DNA from: Streptomyces ardesiacus
Lineage (GTDB): Bacteria; Actinomycetota; Actinomycetes; Streptomycetales; Streptomycetaceae
Direction: 5' to 3'
Assembly (NCBI RefSeq): GCF_003112575.1
Contig: NZ_BEWC01000010.1
Coordinates: 124,001 to 188,000, forward strand
Length of the DNA: 64,000 nucleotides
The notes under the pieces: model-generated
Database searches by the model: none
Seen by the model: the letters and a program-made list of their open reading frames with translations, nothing else
Told to the model about the DNA's origin: nothing
Position numbers and translations under genes: made by a program
Shown here: positions 15,216 through 24,210 of the stretch, one piece after another
Layout of the letters: each line of letters opens with the position of its first letter
Position numbering within the stretch: the first letter of the stretch is position 1

Positions 15216-16196
15216 TCAGCGCAGGAAGGGGTCCACCGCGATCGCCAGGAACAGCACCGAGACGTAGGTGATGGACCAGTGGAACAGCCGCATCTCCTTG
15301 AGCTTGGTGCCCGTGACCTCGGCCTTGGCGCGGTTCTGCAGCCCGTGCGCCTCCCACAGCCACATGCCGCCGGCCGCCACGGCGACCACCGTGTAGAACC
15401 AGCCGGTGTACCCGAGCGGCGTCAGCAGCAGCGACACGGCGACCATCACCCAGCTGTAGATGACGATCTGCCGCGCGACGACCTTGTTGGAGGCGATCAC
15501 CGGGAGCATCGGCACGCCGACGCGCGCGTAGTCCTCCTTGACCTTCATGGACAGCGGCCAGTAGTGCGGCGGCGTCCAGAAGAACATCACGCCGAAGAGG
15601 ATGATCGGCGCCCACGACATCGAGTCGGTCACGGCCGACCAGCCGATGAGCACCGGCAGACAGCCCGCGATGCCGCCCCAGACGATGTTCTGGGAGGTAC
15701 GGCGCTTGAGGATCATCGTGTAGACGACGACGTAGAAGAGGAGCGCGCCGAGCGACAGCCAGGCCGACAGCCAGTTGACGGTGAACCCGAACAACAGCGT
15801 CGAGACGATCGCCAGGGCGATGCCGAAGACGAGGCACTCGACCGGACTGACCATGCCGGTCACCAGCGGGCGCTGCGAGGTCCGGTCCATCAACGCGTCG
15901 ATGTCGCGGTCGATGTACATGTTCAGCGCGTTGGCGCCGCCGGCCGACAGATAGCCGCCGATACAGGTCAGCAGCACCAGCTTCAGATTCGGAACACCCT
16001 GCTCGGCCAGGAACATCACCGGCACGGTGGTGATCAGCAGAAGCTCGATGATCCGCGGCTTGGTCAGCGCCACGAACGCCTTGACACGGGCCCCGAACGG
16101 CCGGTGACTCGGGCCCCGGCTCGTCCCGATATCCCCCATTGCCTTAAGGGTATGGGGGGTACCCCCACCCGCAGGACGGGATTCAACGGCCGTCAC
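15216..16196 (-). CDS. ctaB: Heme O synthase (protoheme IX farnesyltransferase)
   Basis: A 326-aa UbiA-family prenyltransferase with about nine membrane helices that adds farnesyl to heme B. The two Asp-rich motifs are visible: NMYIDRDIDALMDRTSQRPL, and FFWTPPHYWPLSMKVKEDYARVGVPML. Lys/Arg flanks (LTKPRIIELLLITT) mark helix 1. The GTG at 16196 (VTAVESRPAG) was chosen because it has AGGGG upstream and matches relatives from memory. Residues 9-20 appear as an insertion overlapping a GGGGGTACCCCC palindrome. It acts before CtaA. Confidence 0.9.
   Translation of the reverse strand: MTAVESRPAGGGTPHTLKAMGDIGTSRGPSHRPFGARVKAFVALTKPRIIELLLITTVPVMFLAEQGVPNLKLVLLTCIGGYLSAGGANALNMYIDRDIDALMDRTSQRPLVTGMVSPVECLVFGIALAIVSTLLFGFTVNWLSAWLSLGALLFYVVVYTMILKRRTSQNIVWGGIAGCLPVLIGWSAVTDSMSWAPIILFGVMFFWTPPHYWPLSMKVKEDYARVGVPMLPVIASNKVVARQIVIYSWVMVAVSLLLTPLGYTGWFYTVVAVAAGGMWLWEAHGLQNRAKAEVTGTKLKEMRLFHWSITYVSVLFLAIAVDPFLR
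16155..16166. repeat. GGGGGTACCCCC palindrome inside the ctaB N-terminal region
   Basis: A perfect 12-bp palindrome in a run of G6TAC5 within the first codons of ctaB. From memory this sequence is over-represented as a scattered short repeat in Streptomyces chromosomes. I do not see a second copy in this window. Confidence 0.5.
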
Positions 16197-16573
16197 GCAC
16201 ACCCCTGACAGAGACATCCCAGCAAGCCCGACCGTGTGAAGCGGCGGTAAAGGCTCGCGCGTACCACGCCACTTTAGACGTTGCCCATACCTCGGTCTTC
16301 GCGGGGGTGGGCTCGTGTTGGCACCGGTGCTCCGACGTGCGTGCGGAGAGTCGATTGAGCAGTCAGATGAGCGGCCGCGTATTCACTTGCCGAATGCGGT
16401 TTCACCCAGTCGGCAGGCGGATCGGGAAGAGTCCCGGCAGTCTGGTTTCCAGCGGAAAAGCGCACGTACTCGCAGGGGTAGGCTCGGCCATGGCCGGCCG
16501 ACTCACGGACGCGCCGGCAGCCGGTGCACCCGTGTACCGGCAACCGACATGTGGAGAGGAGCCCTGACTCAGG
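16197..16573. other. Divergent ctaB-tkt intergenic region
   Basis: About 377 bp without a credible gene. It holds the ctaB promoter candidate on the minus strand. On the plus strand two weak options exist for tkt: TTGAGC with TATTCA about 19 bp downstream near 16353-16383, and an isolated TAGGCT at 16479-16484 about 90 bp before the tkt start. I see no operator symmetry strong enough to report. Confidence 0.4.
16271..16299 (-). promoter_or_regulatory. ctaB promoter candidate
   Basis: On the minus strand AAGACC (16294-16299) and TAAAGT (16271-16276) are separated by 17 bp, about 75 bp upstream of the ctaB GTG. Confidence 0.4.
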
Positions 16574-18661
16574 GTGAGCACCAAGCCGACCACCACAGAC
16601 CTCGAGTGGACCGAACTGGACCAGCGGGCCGTGGACACCGCCCGCGTCCTGGCCGCCGATGCCGTACAGAAGGTTGGCAACGGCCATCCGGGTACGGCGA
16701 TGAGCCTGGCGCCCGCCGCCTACACCCTCTTCCAGAAGGTGATGCGGCACGACCCCGCCGACGCGAACTGGGTCGGACGGGACCGCTTCGTGCTGTCCGC
16801 CGGCCACTCGTCCCTGACCCTCTACACCCAGCTCTACCTGGCCGGCTTCGGCCTGGAGCTGGCGGACCTGGAGTCCTTCCGCACCTGGGGTTCCAAGACC
16901 CCCGGCCACCCGGAGTACGGCCACACCACCGGCGTGGAGACCACGACCGGCCCGCTGGGCCAGGGTGTCGCCAACGCGGTGGGCATGGCGATGGCCGCCC
17001 GCTACGAGCGCGGTCTGTTCGACCCGGAGGCTCCCGAGGGCGAGTCCCCCTTCGACCACTTCGTCTACTGCATCGCCGGTGACGGCTGCCTCCAGGAGGG
17101 CATCTCCGCCGAGGCGTCCTCGACGGCCGGCCACCAGAAGCTCGGCAACCTGGTGCTGCTGTGGGACGACAACCACATCTCCATCGAGGGCGACACCGAG
17201 ACCGCCGTCTCCGAGGACACCTGCAAGCGGTACGAGGCCTACGGCTGGCACGTCCAGCGCGTCGCCCCGAAGCCGGACGGCGACCTGGACCCCCACGCGA
17301 TTTACGCCGCGATCGAGGCGGCCAAGAAGGTCACCGACCGGCCGTCGTTCATCGCCATGCGCTCGATCATCGCCTGGCCCGCCCCGAACGCGCAGAACAC
17401 CGAGGCCGCGCACGGCTCGGCGCTCGGCGACGACGAGGTCGCCGCGACCAAGCGGGTCCTGGGCTTCGACCCGGAGAAGACCTTCGAGGTCTCCGACGAG
17501 GTCATCGCGCACACCCGCAGGGCCCTGGAGAAGGGCCAGGCGGCCCGCGCGGTGTGGGAGAAGTCCTTCCAGCAGTGGCGGGACAACAACCCGGAGCGCG
17601 CCGCCGAGTACGACCGCGTCGCCAAGGGCGAGCTGCCCCGGGGCTGGGAGGAGAAGATCCCGGTCTTCGAGGCGGGCAAGGGCCTGGCGACCCGCGCCGC
17701 GTCCGGCAAGGTGCTCCAGGCGCTCGGCGCGGTGGTCCCGGAGCTGTGGGGCGGCTCGGCCGACCTGGCCGGCTCGAACAACACGACCATCGACAAGACG
17801 TCGTCGTTCCTCCCGGCGGGCAACCCGCTGCCGGAGGCCGACCCGTACGGCCGCACCATCCACTTCGGCATCCGCGAGCACGCGATGGCCGCGGAGATGA
17901 ACGGCATCGCGCTGCACGGCAACACCCGCATCTACGGCGGCACGTTCCTGGTCTTCTCCGACTACATGCGCAACGCGGTCCGGCTGTCCGCGCTGATGCA
18001 CCTGCCGGTGACGTACGTGTGGACGCACGACTCCATCGGCCTCGGCGAGGACGGCCCGACCCACCAGCCGGTCGAGCACCTGGCCTCGCTGCGCGCCATC
18101 CCGGGCCTGAACGTGGTCCGCCCGGCCGACGCCAACGAGACGGCGATCGCCTGGCGCGAGATCATGCGCCGCTGGACGAAGGAGTTCGGCAAGGGCCGGC
18201 CGCACGGTCTGGCGCTGACCCGCCAGGGCGTGCCGACCTACGAGCCCAACGAGGACGCGGCCAAGGGCGGCTACGTGCTGTTCGAGGCCGAGGGCGGCGA
18301 GCCCCAGGTGATCCTCATCGCCACCGGCTCCGAGGTGCACGTGGCCGCCGGGGCGCGCGAGCAGCTCCAGGCCGACGGTGTGCCGACCCGTGTGGTGTCC
18401 ATGCCGTCCGTCGAGTGGTTCGAGGAGCAGGACCAGGGGTACCGGGACAGCGTCCTGCCCCCGTCCGTGAAGGCCCGGGTCGCGGTCGAGGCCGGGATCG
18501 GACTGACCTGGCACAAGTACGTGGGGGACGCCGGCCGCATCGTCTCCCTGGAGCACTTCGGTGCCTCGGCGGACGCCAAGGTGCTCTTCCAGGAGTTCGG
18601 CTTCACCGCCGAGAACGTGACTTCCGCGGCGCGGGAATCCCTGGCCGCCGCCCAGCGCTGA
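16574..18661 (+). CDS. tkt: Transketolase
   Basis: A 695-aa thiamine-diphosphate enzyme that moves two-carbon units between ketoses and aldoses in the non-oxidative pentose-phosphate pathway. Visible motifs are GNGHPGTAMSLAP near residue 36, the ThDP/Mg motif beginning GDGCLQEGISAEAS and ending in DDN, and the C-terminal YVWTHDSIGLGEDGPTHQPV and FGIREHAMAA pyrimidine-domain segments. GTG start with AGGAG about 12 nt upstream. First gene of tkt-tal-zwf-opcA-pgl; tal follows after 34 nt. Confidence 0.96.
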   Translation: MSTKPTTTDLEWTELDQRAVDTARVLAADAVQKVGNGHPGTAMSLAPAAYTLFQKVMRHDPADANWVGRDRFVLSAGHSSLTLYTQLYLAGFGLELADLESFRTWGSKTPGHPEYGHTTGVETTTGPLGQGVANAVGMAMAARYERGLFDPEAPEGESPFDHFVYCIAGDGCLQEGISAEASSTAGHQKLGNLVLLWDDNHISIEGDTETAVSEDTCKRYEAYGWHVQRVAPKPDGDLDPHAIYAAIEAAKKVTDRPSFIAMRSIIAWPAPNAQNTEAAHGSALGDDEVAATKRVLGFDPEKTFEVSDEVIAHTRRALEKGQAARAVWEKSFQQWRDNNPERAAEYDRVAKGELPRGWEEKIPVFEAGKGLATRAASGKVLQALGAVVPELWGGSADLAGSNNTTIDKTSSFLPAGNPLPEADPYGRTIHFGIREHAMAAEMNGIALHGNTRIYGGTFLVFSDYMRNAVRLSALMHLPVTYVWTHDSIGLGEDGPTHQPVEHLASLRAIPGLNVVRPADANETAIAWREIMRRWTKEFGKGRPHGLALTRQGVPTYEPNEDAAKGGYVLFEAEGGEPQVILIATGSEVHVAAGAREQLQADGVPTRVVSMPSVEWFEEQDQGYRDSVLPPSVKARVAVEAGIGLTWHKYVGDAGRIVSLEHFGASADAKVLFQEFGFTAENVTSAARESLAAAQR

Positions 18662-18695
18662 CGCTCGTATACGACACGTAGGAGATGCATTTTCC

Positions 18696-19814
18696 ATGAC
18701 AGACGCACTCAAGCGCCTCTCCGATGAAGGCGTGGCGATCTGGCTGGACGACCTGTCGCGCAAGCGGATCACGTCCGGCAACCTCGCCGAGCTGATCGAC
18801 CAGCAGCACGTCGTGGGCGTCACCACCAACCCGTCGATCTTCCAGAAGGCGATCTCGCAGGGCGACGGCTACGACACGCAGCTCACCGACCTCGCCGCCC
18901 GCGAGGTGACGGTCGAAGAGGCCATCCGCATGATCACCACGGCGGACGTGCGGGACGCCGCCGACATCCTGCGCCCGGTGTTCGACAACACCGGCGGCAA
19001 GGACGGCCGGGTCTCCATCGAGGTCGACCCGCGCCTGGCCCACAACACCCGCGCGACGGTCGCCGAGGCCAAGCAGCTCGCCTGGCTGGTGGACCGGCCC
19101 AACACGCTGATCAAGATCCCGGCCACCGAGGCGGGCATCCCGGCGATCGCCGAGACCATCGGCCTGGGCATCAGCGTCAACGTCACGCTGATCTTCTCGC
19201 TGGAGCGCTACCGCAAGGTCATGGACGCCTTCCTGACCGGCCTGGAGAAGGCCAAGGAGCGCGGCCTGGACCTCTCCCAGATCCACTCGGTGGCGTCCTT
19301 CTTCGTGTCCCGCGTGGACACCGAGATCGACAAGCGGATCGACGCGCTCGGCACCGACGAGGCCAAGGCCCTGCGCGGCAAGGCCGCCGTCGCCAACGCC
19401 CGCCTGGCCTACCAGGCGTACGAGGAGGTCTTCGGCACCGACCGCTGGGCCGCCCTGGAGAAGGCCGGCGCCAACAAGCAGCGTCCGCTGTGGGCGTCGA
19501 CCGGCGTGAAGGACAAGGCGTACAGCGACACCATGTACGTCACCGACCTGGTCGCGCCGAACACGGTCAACACCATGCCGGAGGCCACGCTGCTGGCCAC
19601 CGAGGACCACGGCGAGATCAAGGGCAACGCCGTCGCCGGCACCTACGAGCAGGCCCGCGCCGACCTCGACGCGGTCGAGAAGCTGGGCATCTCCTACGAC
19701 GAGGTGGTCCAGCTCCTGGAGGAGGAGGGCGTCGAGAAGTTCGAGGCGTCCTGGAACGACCTGCTGAAGTCCACGGAGGCGGAGCTCAAGCGCCTCGCTC
19801 CGTCGAAGGGCTGA
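18696..19814 (+). CDS. tal: Transaldolase
   Basis: A 372-aa transaldolase of the longer actinobacterial type. It transfers dihydroxyacetone between sugar phosphates through a Schiff base; the lysine is Lys140 in NTLIKIPATEAGIPA. GVTTNPSIFQKAI near residue 41 and SVNVTLIFSLERY are family blocks. AGGAG lies 11 nt before the ATG. Only 3 nt separate its stop from the zwf start, consistent with one operon. Confidence 0.95.
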   Translation: MTDALKRLSDEGVAIWLDDLSRKRITSGNLAELIDQQHVVGVTTNPSIFQKAISQGDGYDTQLTDLAAREVTVEEAIRMITTADVRDAADILRPVFDNTGGKDGRVSIEVDPRLAHNTRATVAEAKQLAWLVDRPNTLIKIPATEAGIPAIAETIGLGISVNVTLIFSLERYRKVMDAFLTGLEKAKERGLDLSQIHSVASFFVSRVDTEIDKRIDALGTDEAKALRGKAAVANARLAYQAYEEVFGTDRWAALEKAGANKQRPLWASTGVKDKAYSDTMYVTDLVAPNTVNTMPEATLLATEDHGEIKGNAVAGTYEQARADLDAVEKLGISYDEVVQLLEEEGVEKFEASWNDLLKSTEAELKRLAPSKG

Positions 19815-19817
19815 CCA

Positions 19818-21341
19818 TTGTCGAGCAGCAATCCGCTGCGTGACCCCGCAGACCGACGGCTCCCGCGCATCGCGGGGCCGTCGGGTCTGGTCATTTTCGG
19901 CGTCACCGGCGATCTGTCCCGCAAGAAGCTCATGCCCGCCGTGTACGACCTCGCCAACCGGGGTCTGCTGCCGCCGGGCTTCTCGCTCGTCGGGTTCGCC
20001 CGGCGCGACTGGGAGCACGAGGACTTCGCCCAGGTCGTGCACGACGCCGTCAAGGAGCACTCCCGCACCCCGTTCCGCGAGGAGGTCTGGCAGCAGCTCA
20101 TCCAGGGGATGCGCTTCGTCCAGGGCACCTTCGACGACGACGAGGCGTTCGAGCGGCTGCGCGGCACCATCGAGGAGCTGGACAAGGCCCAGGGCACGGG
20201 CGGCAACTTCGCCTTCTACCTCTCGGTGCCGCCGAAGTCCTTCCCGGTGGTCATCCAGCAGCTGAAGAAGCACGGGCTGGCGGACCAGTCGAGCGGTTCC
20301 TGGCGGCGCGCGGTGATCGAGAAGCCGTTCGGCCACGACCTGAGGTCGGCCGAGGAGCTGAACGCGATCGTCCACGAGGTCTTCGCCCCGGACCAGGTCT
20401 TCCGCATCGACCACTACCTGGGCAAGGAGACCGTCCAGAACATCCTGGCGCTGCGCTTCGCCAACACGATGTTCGAGCCGATCTGGAACCGGTCCTACGT
20501 CGACCACGTGCAGATCACGATGGCCGAGGACATCGGCATCGGCGGCCGGGCCGGCTACTACGACGGCATCGGCGCGGCGCGCGACGTCATCCAGAACCAC
20601 CTGCTCCAACTGCTCGCGCTGACCGCCATGGAGGAGCCCGCCTCCTTCGACGCGGACGCGCTGGCGGCGGAGAAGACCAAGGTGCTCGGCGCGGTCCGGC
20701 TCCCCAAGGACCTGGGCCGGGACACCGTGCGCGGCCAGTACGCGGCCGGCTGGCAGGGCGGCGCCCAGGCCGTCGGCTACCTCGAAGAGGACGGCATCGA
20801 CCCCAAGTCGAAGACCGACACCTACGCCGCGATCAAGGTCGGCATCGACAACCGCCGCTGGGCGGGCGTCCCCTTCTACCTGCGCACCGGCAAGCGCCTG
20901 GGCCGCCGCGTCACCGAGATCGCGGTGGTCTTCCAGCGGGCCCCGCACTCCCCCTTCGACACGACGGCCACCGAGGAACTCGGCTCGAACGCGATCGTCA
21001 TCCGCGTCCAGCCCGACGAGGGCGTCACCGTCCGCTTCGGTTCCAAGGTGCCGGGCACGTCGATGGAGATCCGGGACGTGTCGATGGACTTCGCCTACGG
21101 CGAGTCCTTCACGGAGTCCAGCCCGGAGGCGTACGAGCGCCTCATCCTCGACGTCCTGCTCGGCGACGCCAACCTCTTCCCGCGCACGGAGGAGGTCGAG
21201 CTGTCCTGGAAGATCCTCGACCCGATCGAGGAGTACTGGGACCAGCACGGCACCCCGGCCCAGTACCCGGCCGGTACCTGGGGACCCGCGGAGGCGGACG
21301 ACATGCTGGAGCGAGACGGACGGAGCTGGCGCCGGCCATGA
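19818..21341 (+). CDS. zwf: Glucose-6-phosphate 1-dehydrogenase
   Basis: A 507-aa enzyme producing 6-phosphogluconolactone and NADPH. The Rossmann motif GVTGDLSRKK is at 28-37, and the active site RIDHYLGKE (Asp188, His189, Lys193) is intact. It begins with TTG, 3 nt after tal; the only Shine-Dalgarno is a GAAGG in the end of tal. The last bases overlap opcA by 4 nt (ATGA), tying enzyme and activator together. Confidence 0.95.
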   Translation: MSSSNPLRDPADRRLPRIAGPSGLVIFGVTGDLSRKKLMPAVYDLANRGLLPPGFSLVGFARRDWEHEDFAQVVHDAVKEHSRTPFREEVWQQLIQGMRFVQGTFDDDEAFERLRGTIEELDKAQGTGGNFAFYLSVPPKSFPVVIQQLKKHGLADQSSGSWRRAVIEKPFGHDLRSAEELNAIVHEVFAPDQVFRIDHYLGKETVQNILALRFANTMFEPIWNRSYVDHVQITMAEDIGIGGRAGYYDGIGAARDVIQNHLLQLLALTAMEEPASFDADALAAEKTKVLGAVRLPKDLGRDTVRGQYAAGWQGGAQAVGYLEEDGIDPKSKTDTYAAIKVGIDNRRWAGVPFYLRTGKRLGRRVTEIAVVFQRAPHSPFDTTATEELGSNAIVIRVQPDEGVTVRFGSKVPGTSMEIRDVSMDFAYGESFTESSPEAYERLILDVLLGDANLFPRTEEVELSWKILDPIEEYWDQHGTPAQYPAGTWGPAEADDMLERDGRSWRRP

Positions 21342-22390
21342 AGACAGACCTCACGGACACCACGGCCAGCAAGATCAACAAGGCGCTGGTGCTGGGCCGC
21401 CGGGCGATCGGCACCCCGGCCGTCGGCATGGTGCTCACCCTGGTCATCGTCACCGACGAGGAGAACGCCTACGACGCGCTGAGGGCCGCGAGCGACGCCG
21501 CGCACGAGCACCCCTCGCGCACGCTCGTCGTCATCAAGCGCGTCTCCCGCTCGCCCCGGGACCGCACCACGTCCCGGCTGGACGCCGAGGTCCGCCTCGG
21601 TGCCGACGCGGGCACCGGCGAGACGATCGTGCTGCGGCTGTACGGCGACGTCGTCGACCACGCCCAGTCGGTGGTCCTGCCGCTGCTGCTGCCGGACGCG
21701 CCGGTCGTGGTGTGGTGGCCGGTGAACGCGCCGCTGGATCCGGCGCGGGACCCGCTCGGCGCGCTCGCCCAGCGCCGGGTCACCGACACCTACGCCTGCG
21801 AGGAGCCCATACGGGAGCTGGTGGCCCGCGCCGACGCCTACGCGCCGGGCGACACCGACCTCTCCTGGACCCGCATCACGCCGTGGCGCTCGATGCTGGC
21901 GGCGGCTCTGGACCAGGTCGACTGCGAGGTGCAGTCGGTCGAGGTGGAGGGCGAGGAGTACAACCCGAGCTGCGAGCTGCTCGCGATGTGGCTCGCGGAC
22001 CGGCTGGACGTGCCGGTGCGGCGCACGGTGTCGGACGGGCCGGGTCTGACCGCGGTCCGCATGGACACCGACTGCGGTCCGGTCGTCCTGGACCGGGCCG
22101 ACGGCTCGCTGGCGAACCTCTCCATCCAGGGCCAGCCCGGCCGCGCGGTGGCGCTCAAGCGCCGGGAGACGGCCGAGCTGATCGCCGAGGAACTGCGGCG
22201 CCTGGACCCGGACGACACGTACGCCTCGGCGCTGCGGTACGGGGTGGACCGGTTGAACGCGCCGGCCAAAGGAGACCCGGCCGGCGAAGACGGCCTCGCG
22301 GTCGCCGCTCCCGTCGGGACGGTCGCGAAGGCGCCCGCGAAGGACGCGGCGCGGGAGAAGACACCGGTGAGGAAGGCGGCGGCGAAATGA
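21338..22390 (+). CDS. opcA: OpcA, glucose-6-phosphate dehydrogenase assembly/allosteric protein
   Basis: A 350-aa OpcA homologue. The family is needed for assembly or full activity of G6PDH and is always coupled to zwf in actinobacteria. Family blocks include LVIVTDEENAYDALRAASDAA, PLLLPDAPVVVWWPVNAP, and DLSWTRITPWRSMLAAALDQ. The C-terminal 30 or so residues are an Ala/Lys/Pro-rich tail (AKAPAKDAAREKTPVRK) that is probably disordered. It overlaps zwf and pgl by 4 nt each. Confidence 0.93.
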   Translation: MKTDLTDTTASKINKALVLGRRAIGTPAVGMVLTLVIVTDEENAYDALRAASDAAHEHPSRTLVVIKRVSRSPRDRTTSRLDAEVRLGADAGTGETIVLRLYGDVVDHAQSVVLPLLLPDAPVVVWWPVNAPLDPARDPLGALAQRRVTDTYACEEPIRELVARADAYAPGDTDLSWTRITPWRSMLAAALDQVDCEVQSVEVEGEEYNPSCELLAMWLADRLDVPVRRTVSDGPGLTAVRMDTDCGPVVLDRADGSLANLSIQGQPGRAVALKRRETAELIAEELRRLDPDDTYASALRYGVDRLNAPAKGDPAGEDGLAVAAPVGTVAKAPAKDAAREKTPVRKAAAK

Positions 22391-23172
22391 GCGACACCCC
22401 GCAGCTGGTCGTGCACCGCGACAAGGAGCTGATGGCCGAGGCCGCGGCGGCCCGCCTGATCACGAAGATCGTGGACGCGCAGGCCTCCCGGGGCAGCGCG
22501 TCCGTGGTCCTCACCGGCGGCCGCAACGGCAACGGTCTGCTCGCGGCGCTGGCCGCCTCCCCGGCCCGGGACGCGATCGACTGGGGCCGGCTCGACCTGT
22601 GGTGGGGCGACGAGCGCTTCCTGCCGGAGGGCGACCCGGAGCGCAACGTCACCCAGGCGCGCGAGGCGCTGCTCGACGCGGTGCCGCTCGACCCCAAGCG
22701 CGTGCACGCGATGGCGGCCTCCGACGGCCCCTACGGCTCGGACGTGGAGGCGGCGGCCACCGCCTACGCGCAGGAGCTGGCCACGGCGTCGGTGCCCGAG
22801 AACCACGCCGCGGTCCCGTCCTTCGACGTGCTGCTGCTCGGCGTCGGCCCGGACACCCACGTGGCCTCGCTCTTCCCGGAGCACCCGGGGGTGCGGGAGA
22901 CCGAGCGCACGGTGATCGGCGTCCACGGCTCCCCCAAGCCGCCGCCCATCCGCATCTCCCTGACCCTGCCCGCGATCCGCGCCGCCCGTGAGGTGTGGCT
23001 GCTGGCGGCGGGCGAGGACAAGGCGAACGCGGTGGCGATGGCCCTGTCCGGCGCGGGCGAGATCCAGGCCCCGGCGGCGGGCGCCCGGGGCCGCGCCCGC
23101 ACCCTGTGGCTCCTCGACTCGGCGGCGGCGTCCCGGCTCCCCCGGTCGCTGTACCCGCCGGCGTCGGCGTAG
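22387..23172 (+). CDS. pgl: 6-phosphogluconolactonase
   Basis: A 261-aa DevB/SOL-family lactonase that hydrolyses 6-phosphoglucono-delta-lactone. Visible motifs are VVLTGGRNGNGLL, LDLWWGDERFLPEGDPERN and LLLGVGPDTHVASLFPEHP (the usual G-H-x-A-S-L-F block has T-H-V-A-S-L-F here). The ATG overlaps the opcA stop (ATGA). Last gene of the operon, followed by a strong terminator. Confidence 0.94.
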   Translation: MSDTPQLVVHRDKELMAEAAAARLITKIVDAQASRGSASVVLTGGRNGNGLLAALAASPARDAIDWGRLDLWWGDERFLPEGDPERNVTQAREALLDAVPLDPKRVHAMAASDGPYGSDVEAAATAYAQELATASVPENHAAVPSFDVLLLGVGPDTHVASLFPEHPGVRETERTVIGVHGSPKPPPIRISLTLPAIRAAREVWLLAAGEDKANAVAMALSGAGEIQAPAAGARGRARTLWLLDSAAASRLPRSLYPPASA

Positions 23173-23182
23173 CTCCGGCACG

Positions 23183-23228
23183 GCACGAGAACGCCGGGTT
23201 CCGCATGGGCGGAGCCCGGCGTTCGTGC
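23183..23228. terminator. Bidirectional terminator between pgl and the membrane-protein gene
   Basis: A long stem, GCACGA-G-AACGCCGGG pairing with CCCGGCGTT-TCGTGC around a short GC-rich inner hairpin, lies 10 bp after the pgl stop and 10 bp after the convergent gene's stop. Confidence 0.82.
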
Positions 23229-23238
23229 TGCGCGGGCC

Positions 23239-24162
23239 TCAGGGAGTGCGGGGACCGCGGTGGCCCGGCGCGTACGGCGGCGGGGGCGGCGTGCCGGGGT
23301 GGTGCGGTCCGGGGGCGTACGGGTTGCCGGCTCCCGCGGGCGGATACGGGTGCCCGAAGGGGTTGCCCTGCGGCGGTACGTGCGGCAGCCCGGTCGGCGG
23401 GAGGTGGCCGGGGAACGGCGGACAGGTCGCCGGGTGGGCCTTCAGCCGGATTCCGTAGCGCCGCTTGAGCCGCCCCATCTCCAGCAGGGCGATCACGGTG
23501 ACGGTCACGGGGGCACCCAGGATGAAGACGACGCCGAGGGTGAGGCTCAGCCCGTGGAGATCTCCCGTGACGAGGTCCGGGAGGGCCATCAGCCAGCTCG
23601 TCACCGTGGCGAGCAGCGCCGGGAGGCAGCGGTGCACGGCGGCGGTGCCGAAGAAGTTGCCGGAGACGCGGACGGCGCCCCAGACCACGAAGCCGAGCAT
23701 CCACAGCATCGCCAGGCCACCGACCATGATCACCAGCGGGTTGCCCGTGGCGTTGATCGTCGTCACCAGCATCACCAGGGCGGCGACGCAGCCGACGAAC
23801 AGCAGCAGCAGCTTGAGCGCGTTCAGCAGCGACACGCGAAGCTGGCGCACGGTGCCGGTGTGCCGCCAGAGGCAGAGCATCACGCCGACCACCAGCGGGG
23901 TGATGAACAGCAGGACGACGGAGGCCGTCAGCGCGTTCTCCATCAGCTCGGTCATGTCGAAGCCGCCCTCGAAGAGGGTGTAGACACCGATCGAGGCGAC
24001 CGCGCCCCCGATGACCCTGATCCGCTTGAGCCGCTCGATCGACGGATCGAGCGACGGCGGGATCCACCTGGGGTGGAACACCGCCGTCGCGACCTGCTTG
24101 GGATTGAGCAGGGACCGGGCCGTCAGCCTGCCACCGGTCCAACTGCCGCGCGAACGCGCCAC
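23239..24162 (-). CDS. Multi-spanning membrane protein with proline-rich cytoplasmic tail
   Basis: A 307-aa protein with a hydrophilic N-terminus of about 45 residues and four to six membrane helices (ASVVLLFITPLVVGVMLCLW, ALKLLLLFVGCVAALVMLV, LVIMVGGLAMLWMLGFVVWG, LGVVFILGAPVTVTVIALLE). The 75-residue tail is rich in Pro/Gly/His/Tyr (PPQGNPFGHPYPPAGAG, PHHPGTPPPPPYAPG). I recognise no functional family; similar hypothetical membrane proteins occur in streptomycetes. GTG start with GGGGGAA upstream. It lies downstream of pgi on the same strand, 48 bp away. Confidence 0.78.
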   Translation of the reverse strand: MARSRGSWTGGRLTARSLLNPKQVATAVFHPRWIPPSLDPSIERLKRIRVIGGAVASIGVYTLFEGGFDMTELMENALTASVVLLFITPLVVGVMLCLWRHTGTVRQLRVSLLNALKLLLLFVGCVAALVMLVTTINATGNPLVIMVGGLAMLWMLGFVVWGAVRVSGNFFGTAAVHRCLPALLATVTSWLMALPDLVTGDLHGLSLTLGVVFILGAPVTVTVIALLEMGRLKRRYGIRLKAHPATCPPFPGHLPPTGLPHVPPQGNPFGHPYPPAGAGNPYAPGPHHPGTPPPPPYAPGHRGPRTP

Positions 24163-24210
24163 CTTGTTCCCCCGAACGACTCGCTGTGATGATCGCCGGG
24201 GGATTCTACG

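Noticed and set aside
16479..16484. TAGGCT as the tkt promoter -10
   Set aside because: It has no -35 at 16-19 bp and would leave a long leader; mentioned only as a weak option.
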